Shown in pieces: positions 33,071 through 40,375 of a stretch of 64,000 bases of DNA. Below the pieces are notes generated by a model. The model saw nothing but the letters and a program-made list of their open reading frames with translations. It was not told the origin of the DNA and did no database searches. The translations under genes were made by a program, and so were the position numbers. Source of the DNA: Nocardia testacea NBRC 100365 (GTDB taxonomy: Bacteria > Actinomycetota > Actinomycetes > Mycobacteriales > Mycobacteriaceae); NCBI RefSeq assembly GCF_000308775.1, contig NZ_BAGJ01000170.1, positions 1-64,000 on the forward strand, given 5' to 3'. The stretch's first letter is position 1, and each line of letters begins with the position of its first letter.

Positions 33071-33433
33071 GCGCGGGCTCGGAGCCTTCGTGCCCCCGTC
33101 CACCATGCCGCCCACGCGGCGCCAGAGCGAGGGCAAGCGGCGGGGTTCGGGGCTTCTTTCTCGTCGGAGAGACCGAAGCCCCCTCGCCGGGCTGTTGCGA
33201 GGGGGCGGTACACCCCTACCGAGGTAGTGGGTCCGGGATACCCGTCGGAGGACGGGATACCACGATCGGTCCCGGAGGACTCGGGCCCGCGGGCCCGAGT
33301 CCGGCTCGGAGCGCAAACCCCGAGCCGGGGCCGTACTTCCGGCACCCTGTCGCGGACGGCCGACAGACCCGTTCCCCGAACCGCTTCCGATAACAACCGG
33401 AATTTGGACCACAGAACATCGATCCTCACCGCA

Positions 33434-33588
33434 ACCACCACCTGGTGCCGAGTCTTACGAGGCCTACAAAGGGTTGAGGCCCGTCTCGCCGTTTCGGCCT
33501 CGAAAGCGCCCGCGCGAAGCGCAAGTCTCGAGGCCGAAACGGCGAGACACAAGGGGGCCTCAACCCCGCGGCGCCGAAGGCGCCGCAG
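33434..33588 (-). repeat. Palindromic element, copy F (family 1 arms)
   Basis: Palindrome at 33471-33566 with family 1 arms, preceded by the inverted tail GGTGCCGAGTCTTACGAGG and followed by the head hairpin GCGGCGCC-GAA-GGCGCCGC at 33568-33586. The head lies seven bases from the icl stop codon. Confidence 0.92.
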
Positions 33589-33593
33589 ACAAC

Positions 33594-34883
33594 TCAGTGA
33601 AACTGTCCCTCTTCGGTGGAGCCCTTCAGCGCCGCCGTCGAGGTGTTCGGGTCGACGGTGGTGGCGATGGTGTCGAAGTAGCCGGCGCCGACCTCGCGCT
33701 GGTGCTTGATAGCGGTGAAGCCACGCTCGGCGGCGGCCTTGAACTCGCGCTCCTGCAGGTCGACGAAGGCGGTCATACCCTCGCGGGCGTAGCCGTAGGC
33801 CAGGTCGAACATGCCGTAGTTGAGCGAGTGGAAGCCCGCCAGGGTGATGAACTGGAACTTGAAGCCCATGGCGCCGAGTTCACGCTGGAACTTCGCGATG
33901 GTGGCGTCGTCCAGGTGGGCCTTCCAGTTGAAGGACGGCGAGCAGTTGTAGGCCAGCAGCTGGTCCGGGAATTCGCTGCGGACGGCTTCGGCGAACTTGC
34001 GCGCGACCTCGAGGTCCGGCACGCCGGTCTCCATCCAGATGAGGTCGGCGTAGGGCGCGTAGGCCTTGGCCCGCGCGATGCAGGGCTCGATGCCGTTCTT
34101 CACGCCGAAGAAACCTTCGGCGGTGCGGGTGCCGTCGAGGAACTCGCGGTCGCGCTCGTCCACATCGGAGGTGATGAGGGTGGCGGCTTCGGCGTCGGTG
34201 CGGGCGATGATCACCGAGGGCACCTCGGCGACGTCGGCGGCCAGGCGCGCGGAGGTCAGGGTGCGGATGTGCTGCTGGGTGGGGATGAGCACCTTGCCAC
34301 CGAGGTGGCCGCACTTCTTCTCCGAGGCCAGCTGGTCTTCCCAGTGCACACCGGCGGCACCGGCGGCGATCATGGCCTTCTGCAGCTCATAGGCGTTCAG
34401 CGCGCCACCGAAGCCGGCTTCGGCGTCGGCGACGATCGGGGCCAGCCAGTTCTCGACGGCGGTATCGCCCTCGACCTTGGCGATCTCGTCGGCGCGCAGC
34501 AGCGCGTTGTTGATGCGACGGACCACGGCGGGCACCGAGTTGGCCGGGTAGAGGCTCTGGTCGGGGTAGGTGTGGCCGGAGAGGTTCGCGTCACCGGCGA
34601 CCTGCCAGCCCGACAGGTAGATGGCCTTGAGGCCGGCGCGGACCTGCTGCACGGCCATATTGCCGGTCAGGGCGCCCAGCGAGTTGATGTAGTCCTCGTT
34701 GTTCACCAGATCCCAGAGGATCTCCGAGCCACGCCGCGCGAGGGTGTGCTCTTCGACAACGGTGCCCTGCAGCTTGGAAACCTGCTCGGCGGTGTAGTTG
34801 CGGGTGACGCCCTTCCAGCGCGGGTTGGTGTCCCAATCCTGCTGGATTTCCTCGGCGGTCTTCGGGGTGCCGGTGGTCGACAT
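33594..34883 (-). CDS. icl: Isocitrate lyase
   Basis: Enzyme of 429 residues splitting isocitrate into glyoxylate and succinate, the first step of the glyoxylate shunt needed for growth on acetate and fatty acids; it may also act as methylisocitrate lyase. The catalytic motif KKCGH places Cys191 exactly as in mycobacterial ICL1. The C-terminus has the active-site-closing lysine/phenylalanine-rich segment. ATG at 34883 gives normal length. The RamB regulator gene lies 3 kb away. Confidence 0.96.
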   Translation of the reverse strand: MSTTGTPKTAEEIQQDWDTNPRWKGVTRNYTAEQVSKLQGTVVEEHTLARRGSEILWDLVNNEDYINSLGALTGNMAVQQVRAGLKAIYLSGWQVAGDANLSGHTYPDQSLYPANSVPAVVRRINNALLRADEIAKVEGDTAVENWLAPIVADAEAGFGGALNAYELQKAMIAAGAAGVHWEDQLASEKKCGHLGGKVLIPTQQHIRTLTSARLAADVAEVPSVIIARTDAEAATLITSDVDERDREFLDGTRTAEGFFGVKNGIEPCIARAKAYAPYADLIWMETGVPDLEVARKFAEAVRSEFPDQLLAYNCSPSFNWKAHLDDATIAKFQRELGAMGFKFQFITLAGFHSLNYGMFDLAYGYAREGMTAFVDLQEREFKAAAERGFTAIKHQREVGAGYFDTIATTVDPNTSTAALKGSTEEGQFH

Positions 34884-35065
34884 CTTGCGACTCCACTTCC
34901 TTGTTCGGTCGGTCCGCCGTCCGCGTCGACGAAGCGTTTCCGCGTCGCACTGCTGGAACGACGATTTGCAGGCTTGCAATGCCCGGTGGGTGTACTTCCA
35001 CACCATGGCACACCATCAAAATGCCGTCTACCTGTTGCTTCTGTGAATCTGAGCTAGGATCGCCC

Positions 35066-35095
35066 ACAACTTTGCCAACTCTGTGAAAGTTGCCA
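35066..35095. promoter_or_regulatory. Candidate RamB-binding region upstream of icl
   Basis: ACAACTTTGCCAACT at 35066-35080 is close to the RamB consensus described in Corynebacterium, whose core is AAxTTTGCAAA. A second AAAGTTGCCA follows at 35086-35095. A TTGCA-N5-TTGCA pair lies nearer the gene at about 34966. Assignment rests on similarity and on the nearby ramB gene. Confidence 0.45.
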
Positions 35096-35389
35096 GCGCG
35101 TAACCACCGTCAAGTCTACTCACCAGTAGCTCTGACGTGGGGTTTTAGCGTAACGCTCGTACTGTTAGCGGGGGCAGTATCCGGGTCGATCCCGCCCGGC
35201 GCGGCTCGGCTCTGTGAGGACCTTCATAACTGATGTCGCGCGCCTTCAGATGTGGCGTGCATCCCATGACAGGCTCGCTCGCCGAAGGCGAAAAGTGGAC
35301 TCGTTCCCGCAGGACGGGAAGTGCGCCGGCTTCCGAAAGGCTGGAAGTGCACTTACACGCGAAGGCGGGAAGTGCGCTTGCTCGCGAAG

Positions 35390-35612
35390 GTGCTGTGTTT
35401 TCGGCGCGCTGGCGCGCGCGGGGTTGAGGCCCCCTTGTGTCTCGCCGTTTCGGCCTCGAGCCTTGGCCGAAGGTGCTCAATGGTCGCACTTTATGGGTGG
35501 CTCACTGCACATCGCATGCGCTTTCGAGGCCGAAACGGCGAGACGGGCCTCAATCCTTTCAGGTGGCTCGCAAAACTCGACACATGCGGGTCACGTCGGC
35601 ATCCGAAGTCCG
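35390..35612 (+). repeat. Palindromic element, copy G, with an expanded loop
   Basis: Head TGCTGTGTTTTCGGCGCG with GCGCGC hairpin, family 1 arms from 35421 to 35556, tail TTTCAGGTGGCTCGCAAAAC. The usual 24-base loop is replaced by about 64 bases of unrelated sequence. One outer arm base is changed (AATCC for AACCC). Confidence 0.88.
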
Positions 35613-35916
35613 GTCGGTATGCAATCGGCACGCATTGCGGCCTACCTGCGAGAGGCCACGCGGGCCCTGCTTCTTCCCGCCGTCGGGGAGTACATCGGCG
35701 GGGTGAACCCGCAAGATTTCACAACATGCCCAGAAAGGGACAGTGTCGGCACACAACACGTGACCAACCATTCATGTTCTCGCCCGACGAGATTTTCGCA
35801 GGCGTGCCAAATTCACGCAGAACAGCGCTAGGGTGTCCGTCACGTGCGCGGTCAGCGGTGACGGGTGCCGATGGTGAGCGCCTGCCCTCCGTCGCACGGT
35901 GGGATCGGAGCTGTTG

Positions 35917-36906
35917 ATGCGCGACATCGTCGACGACCTGCTGCAGGTGTGGCGTTCGGGCCGGACCGGCGGGCTGGCCACCATCGTGCGCACGGGTGGC
36001 CAGGTGGACATTCCGGTGGGTACGGCGATTCTGGTGGATCCCGATGGCATGATCTACGGATCCATGGCGGCCACCGGGATAGAGGACACCGTCTACGAGT
36101 CCACCCTGCAATCGGCCCGGACCGGGCAGCGGGCGCTGCACCGGCTCCCGGTTCCCGGCGGTGAGGGCGCGGTGATCGATGTGTTCACCGAACCGTTCTC
36201 CCGCGGCCATTTCCCGGAATTCCCGACCATCGCCGCCGAAATAGCCGAACATCGGCGGGTCACGCTTTTCACCGTGGTGTGGAATCCGGAACCGGGAATG
36301 ATCGGTCAGCATCTGATCACCGATAAAAGACACGCGACCGAACTGGTCTCGCTACCGCAGTCCGATATCTTCGTCGCCTCGTTCGCTCCGCCCCCGCTGC
36401 TGGTGGTGTTCGGGGCCAATACCATCGGCGCGGCGCTCTCGGCGCAGGCGCAGCTACTGGGCTACCGGGTCGCGATCTGCGATCCGCGGCCCACCTTCGC
36501 GGTGCCGGAGTCCTTTCCCGGGGCCGAGGTGGTCTGCGATTGGCCGCACCGGTATCTGAACATGCTGGTCTCCGAGGGCGAGATCGATTCCACCACCGGT
36601 ATCGTGCTGGCCTCCCACGATCCGCAGTTCGAGATTCCGCTGCTGACCGTGGCGCTGCGGCTACCCGAGATCGGCTATATCGGCGCGGTCGGTTCGCTGG
36701 TCTCCAGTGCGCGCCGCCTCGACGACCTGCGCGCGAGCGGATTCGACGAGACCCAGTTGGCGCGACTGCACTCCCCCGCCGGAATGGATATCGGCGCGGC
36801 CACGGCCACCGAAACAGCATTGGCGGTGACCGCGGAGATGGTGGCCGCGCGGAACGGGCGGCTGGGTCGGATCACCGTTCCGTTCCCGGCGGAGGCGGCG
36901 ATCTGA
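35917..36906 (+). CDS. XdhC/CoxI-family protein
   Basis: Protein of 329 residues. The N-terminal XdhC/CoxI domain opens VVDDLLQVWRSGRTGGLATI-like sequence, and the C-terminal Rossmann-like XdhC domain has LLVVFGANTIGAALSAQAQL, GIVLASHDPQFEIPLL and IGYIGAVGSLVSSARRL. XdhC proteins sulfurate and insert molybdenum cofactor into xanthine-dehydrogenase-type enzymes. No such enzyme is in this window. ATG at 35917 with GGAG upstream is preferred over a GTG at 35899. Confidence 0.87.
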   Translation: MRDIVDDLLQVWRSGRTGGLATIVRTGGQVDIPVGTAILVDPDGMIYGSMAATGIEDTVYESTLQSARTGQRALHRLPVPGGEGAVIDVFTEPFSRGHFPEFPTIAAEIAEHRRVTLFTVVWNPEPGMIGQHLITDKRHATELVSLPQSDIFVASFAPPPLLVVFGANTIGAALSAQAQLLGYRVAICDPRPTFAVPESFPGAEVVCDWPHRYLNMLVSEGEIDSTTGIVLASHDPQFEIPLLTVALRLPEIGYIGAVGSLVSSARRLDDLRASGFDETQLARLHSPAGMDIGAATATETALAVTAEMVAARNGRLGRITVPFPAEAAI

Positions 36907-37012
36907 GCCCGGCGCCGCCACGCCCCGGGCCCGGCCGAGGGCGACCGAAATCACCCTCGCGATCCCGCCCCTCGATCTTGTGCCGTGCCGACTCTCGTGG
37001 ACAGTGGTTCTC

Positions 37013-37960
37013 GTGATCCTCACCGTGACAATGAATCCCGCCTACGATGTGACCTACCGCGTCGAGAATTTCACCCATGGGCAGGCCCATCGGGTGCGCT
37101 CGGTGGAGCAGCGCCTCGGCGGTAAGGGCATCAACGTCACCAGAGTGCTCAACCAATTGGGCCGTTACGCCCGGGCCACCGGCTTCGCCGACCACGCCTT
37201 CGCCGCCGCCGCCGAGGCCGAGATGCCGGTGGATTTCGTACACGCGCTGCCGTGGGTCCGGCGCACCGTAGTGATCAGCGAATCCGATACCGGCACCGCG
37301 ACCGCTTTGCGTGAACCGGGAGCGCGGATTTCGAATCCGCACGCCTCCGAACAACTCGAGGTCCGCGTATCGGGCATGCTCACGCATATCTCCGGCCTCG
37401 TGATCGCCGGGTCACTACCCGACGGTATCGATCCCGGCCTACCCGCCCGCATCGCCCAAGCCGCCCTGGCCGCCGGGGTGCCCACGGTCTGTGACCTGCA
37501 CGGACCGGCGCTGCGGATGGCCTCCCGGGTACCCGGGGTGGTCCTGCTGCCCGGCCTCGACGAGTTCGAATCACTCACCCATTGCCGCCCCGAATCCCCG
37601 GAGGCGCTGGTTACCGCGACCCGGCCGCTGGTGGATCGCGGGGTGGGCGCGGTGATCATCACCCGGGGTCCGCAGGGCATGGTCGGGGTGACATCGGACG
37701 GGTCCTGGGAAGCCCGGCTGCCGGAGCCGCTGACCGGTAATCCGACCGGCGCGGGCGATCCGGTGGCCGCCGCCGTGATCGCGGCCCTTGCCACCACGCA
37801 GACCCCGGATTGGCCGGCGATCCTGGTCGACGCGGTCGCCACCTCGGCCGCCTCGGTGGTCATCCCGGTGGCCGGTGAGATCGATCGGCGGCTGCGCGGT
37901 CATCTGGCCCCGACCGTGCTTATCTCCGAACTGGAGACGCCGGGCCGGGATTCGGCCTGA
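37013..37960 (+). CDS. PfkB-family hexose-phosphate kinase (1-phosphofructokinase type)
   Basis: Ribokinase-fold kinase of 315 residues. VILTVTMNPAYDVTY at the N-terminus, RLGGKGINVTRVLNQLG as PfkB signature 1 and GNPTGAGDPVAAAVIAAL as signature 2 with the catalytic Asp match the FruK/tagatose-6-phosphate kinase subgroup. It would phosphorylate a sugar phosphate with ATP. No PTS or sugar transporter is adjacent. GTG at 37013 is preferred as it places the first strand at the N-terminus. Confidence 0.88.
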   Translation: MILTVTMNPAYDVTYRVENFTHGQAHRVRSVEQRLGGKGINVTRVLNQLGRYARATGFADHAFAAAAEAEMPVDFVHALPWVRRTVVISESDTGTATALREPGARISNPHASEQLEVRVSGMLTHISGLVIAGSLPDGIDPGLPARIAQAALAAGVPTVCDLHGPALRMASRVPGVVLLPGLDEFESLTHCRPESPEALVTATRPLVDRGVGAVIITRGPQGMVGVTSDGSWEARLPEPLTGNPTGAGDPVAAAVIAALATTQTPDWPAILVDAVATSAASVVIPVAGEIDRRLRGHLAPTVLISELETPGRDSA

Positions 37961-37974
37961 GCGCACGCCGCCGC

Positions 37975-39381
37975 CTATTTCAGGACGTACGGGGACACCG
38001 AACTCCGGTGTTCGCTGATATCGAGGGTTTTGCCGAGCGGAGGGAAGGCGCGCTGGGGGCAGTTGGCACGATCGCAGACCCGGCAGCCCGCGCCGATGGG
38101 CGTGGCATTGGCCTCCCGCAGGTCGATACCGTCTGCGTACACCACCCGCGCCGCATGCCGGATCTCGCAGCCCAGCCCGATCGCGAAGGTTTTACTGGGC
38201 TGCCCGTACCGGGTCGCGCGGCGTTCCACCGTGCGCGCCACCCACAGATATTTCCGGCCGTCGGGCATCTGCGCGATCTGCGTCATGATCTTGCCGGGGT
38301 AGGCGAAGGTCTCGTACACATTCCACAATGGACAGGTGCCGCCGCTGGAGGAGAAGTGGAAACCGGTGGCGGACTGCCGTTTCGACATATTGCCGGCCCG
38401 GTCCACCCGGACGAAGGAGAAGGGCACCCCGCGCAGTTCCGGCCGCTGCAATGTGGACAGCCGGTGGCAGATGGTCTCGTAGCTCTGCGCGAAGAACGCC
38501 GACAGTCGTTCGATGTCGTAGCGGAAGCGCTCGGCGACCTCGTGGAAGTAGGTGTAGGGCAGCACGGTGGCGGCGGCGAAGTAGTTCGCCAGCCCCAGCA
38601 TGGCCAGTTTGCGCGCGTCCGGACCGGAGAAGTTTCCCTCGTCCACCAGCCTGTCGAGCAGTTGCCCGCATTCGAAATAGGCCAGTTCGGCGGCCAGTTT
38701 GAACAGACGCTGCCCGCCGGACAGATGCGGTGCGATCTCGAGCACCTGATTGTCCGGGTCGTACCGGTGCAGGACGCCCTCACCGAGGTCGATCCGTTCC
38801 ATGATCCGTACCCCGTGGGTGCGCAGTACCTTGGGGATCTCGCTGTGCGCGTCGCCGTTGTGGAAGCGAATCCGGTCGGCCAGTTCCTCGGCGGCGGTAT
38901 CGAGCTCGTGGATATAGTTCTGCCGCTGATAGAAGTAGTCGCGTACTTCCTCATGCGGTTTGCTGATGGTGGCGCTGCCCGCGCCGTCGGCGAATCTGTC
39001 CTCGGTGGCCGCGGCCAGCTGCGCGCTGGTGTTGCGGTAGCGGTTGTGCATATTGACCAGGGCTCGGGCCATGCTCGGGTGGGCCGACACCATCTCCGCG
39101 ATCTCCCGGGCGTCGGCTTCGATTCCGAGTTCCTGGTCCATCACCACTTCCTGCAGTTCGGCGATGAGCCGGGTGTCGTCCTGCGGGGAGAAGAAGGTGG
39201 CCTCGACGCCGAAGACCTCGCTGATCCGCAACAGCACCGGCACGGTGAGCGGCCGGACATCGTGCTCGATCTGGTTGAGATAGCTTGCCGAAATCTCCAG
39301 TTGCTGGGCCAGTGCCACCTGGCTGAGCCCGCGTTCGGTCCGCAACTGCCGCAACCGGGCGCCGACATAAGTCTTGGCCAT
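37975..39381 (-). CDS. ramB: Short-chain fatty-acid-metabolism regulator RamB
   Basis: Regulator of 468 residues. The XRE helix-turn-helix is at about residues 8-65 (LRQLRTERGLSQVALAQQLE, ISASYLNQIEHDVRPLTVPV). The middle contains an ImmA/IrrE-like domain, with AAELAYFECGQLLD and GLANYFAAATVLPY, and the C-terminal domain has CRVCDRANCPQR, a cysteine cluster typical of the family. RamB represses glyoxylate-shunt genes, including icl1 in M. tuberculosis. icl is 3 kb upstream here, so regulation of it is likely. It is convergent with the PfkB gene. Confidence 0.93.
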   Translation of the reverse strand: MAKTYVGARLRQLRTERGLSQVALAQQLEISASYLNQIEHDVRPLTVPVLLRISEVFGVEATFFSPQDDTRLIAELQEVVMDQELGIEADAREIAEMVSAHPSMARALVNMHNRYRNTSAQLAAATEDRFADGAGSATISKPHEEVRDYFYQRQNYIHELDTAAEELADRIRFHNGDAHSEIPKVLRTHGVRIMERIDLGEGVLHRYDPDNQVLEIAPHLSGGQRLFKLAAELAYFECGQLLDRLVDEGNFSGPDARKLAMLGLANYFAAATVLPYTYFHEVAERFRYDIERLSAFFAQSYETICHRLSTLQRPELRGVPFSFVRVDRAGNMSKRQSATGFHFSSSGGTCPLWNVYETFAYPGKIMTQIAQMPDGRKYLWVARTVERRATRYGQPSKTFAIGLGCEIRHAARVVYADGIDLREANATPIGAGCRVCDRANCPQRAFPPLGKTLDISEHRSSVSPYVLK

Positions 39382-39459
39382 ATGTCCAGCTTAGGGGTCG
39401 TTCGCACGATGCGATAACCGGGTTAGCAAGAATTTCGCCTCGGGTATCGCGAGCCCGGT

Positions 39460-39741
39460 TCAGCCGGGCCAGTGGGGCGGGTCGAGATGTGACAGCACCC
39501 GCTGCAGATCCACCTCCGAGGGCATCTCATCGGTGACCTCGGTGATCATCACCTGGATATCGGTGCGGTCGACCGGGCGATCCGGTGAATGCAGCACTTC
39601 CGCCGCGATCTCCTGCACCTCCTGGTCGGTCAGCCGGCGGCGCAACAGCGCGACCAGGGGAATGTAATCGGACTCCGGCACGCCCTCCGGATAACCCCGC
39701 CGCAACCACTCGACGATCGAACGCAGCACATGCGCGACCAT
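39460..39741 (-). CDS. DUF3349 protein (second of a tandem pair)
   Basis: Helical protein of 93 residues with the DUF3349 pattern: VEWLRRGYPEGVPESDYIPLV, then LLRRRLTDQEVQEIAAEVL, ending LSHLDPPHWPG. It is last in a four-gene overlapped operon headed by a phosphate transporter. ATG at 39741 shares a base with the upstream stop codon (TGATG). M. tuberculosis has a DUF3349 gene in the same operon position (Rv0543c). The function is unknown. Confidence 0.88.
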   Translation of the reverse strand: MVAHVLRSIVEWLRRGYPEGVPESDYIPLVALLRRRLTDQEVQEIAAEVLHSPDRPVDRTDIQVMITEVTDEMPSEVDLQRVLSHLDPPHWPG

Positions 39742-40094
39742 CAGCGGCCTTCCTCCGGCTGCGCGATCTCCGACAGCGGGGAGGCCAGCGGCCAGCCGCC
39801 GGCGGCCAGATGCGAGGCCACCCGCGCGATGTCCTCCGGACCCGCCTGCTCCCGGGCGTGCCGGCTGACCGCTGCCTCGACCTCGTCGTGGGTGATCTCG
39901 CGATCCCCCCGGTCGCGCACCAGCTCCTCGGCGACCAGTACCACCTCGTACTCGGTCAGGTCCCGGTGCAATACGGCGAACAGCGCCACATAGTCCGATC
40001 GGGGCACGCCCTGCGGGTACCCGGCCCGCAGCCACGCGAGTACCCGGGCCAGCAATCCCGACCGTTCCGGTGGCAATTCGTTTCCGGTGGTCAT
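39741..40094 (-). CDS. DUF3349 protein (first of a tandem pair)
   Basis: Protein of 117 residues paralogous to the downstream gene: LAWLRAGYPQGVPRSDYVAL and LHRDLTEYEVVLVAEELV align with it. It has an N-terminal extension MTTGNELPPERSG and a C-terminal tail of about 15 residues. ATG at 40094 overlaps the upstream stop as TGATG. The tandem copy is not part of the mycobacterial operon as I know it, so this is a local duplication. The function is unknown. Confidence 0.87.
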   Translation of the reverse strand: MTTGNELPPERSGLLARVLAWLRAGYPQGVPRSDYVALFAVLHRDLTEYEVVLVAEELVRDRGDREITHDEVEAAVSRHAREQAGPEDIARVASHLAAGGWPLASPLSEIAQPEEGR

Positions 40095-40375
40095 CACGCC
40101 TGCCCGAACAGATGGATTCCGAGCCGGTCGGCCAGGAACGCCTTCGCGACGAACAACACCGCGGCGACCACCACCGCCAGCACAGCGATCAGGCACAGGT
40201 ACGCCCCGGCCAGGGCAACCGGGTTACGGCGTACCGATCCGTCCGGCGCGGTCGTCGCCGCGGCCGACCACAGCCGCACCCCGAGCGCGAACACCATGGG
40301 CAACCCGGCGCCCAGTACCAGCGCCGCCAGCGTCACCTCCCCCAGCGACCGCAGATTCGTCAACACGGTATCCAT
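40094..40375 (-). CDS. Small membrane protein in the phosphate-transport operon
   Basis: Protein of 93 residues with two membrane helices: about residues 12-32 (VTLAALVLGAGLPMVFALGV) and 54-77 (ALAGAYLCLIAVLAVVVAAV). It ends FLADRLGIHLFGQA. The equivalent mycobacterial operon has a small membrane protein between pitA and the DUF3349 gene (Rv0544c). Start and stop both overlap neighbours (TAATG and TGATG). A role as accessory subunit of the transporter is plausible but unproven. Confidence 0.86.
   Translation of the reverse strand: MDTVLTNLRSLGEVTLAALVLGAGLPMVFALGVRLWSAAATTAPDGSVRRNPVALAGAYLCLIAVLAVVVAAVLFVAKAFLADRLGIHLFGQA

Larger units (their letters stand above)
33002..33593. other. Non-coding gap with repeat pair and dense hairpins
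   Basis: The 592 bases between the fadB2 start and the icl stop contain duplicated repeat heads at 33011-33070, several strong hairpins between 33140 and 33330, and copy F next to icl. Open frames here have no domain. Promoter elements for fadB2 are not identifiable. Confidence 0.7.
34884..35916. other. Long non-coding region upstream of icl and xdhC
   Basis: The 1,033 bases between two divergent genes include the icl promoter region with candidate RamB sites (34960-35095), small palindromes CTACT-N4-AGTAG and AGCGT-A-ACGCT at about 35117-35157, irregular tandem repeats at 35282-35390, repeat copy G and unique sequence before xdhC. No gene is supported. Confidence 0.7.

Noticed and set aside
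13467..35612. Insertion sequence or MITE with transposase
   Set aside because: No transposase gene, flanking target duplication or classic terminal repeat could be seen. The elements are recorded as repeats; mobility is left open.
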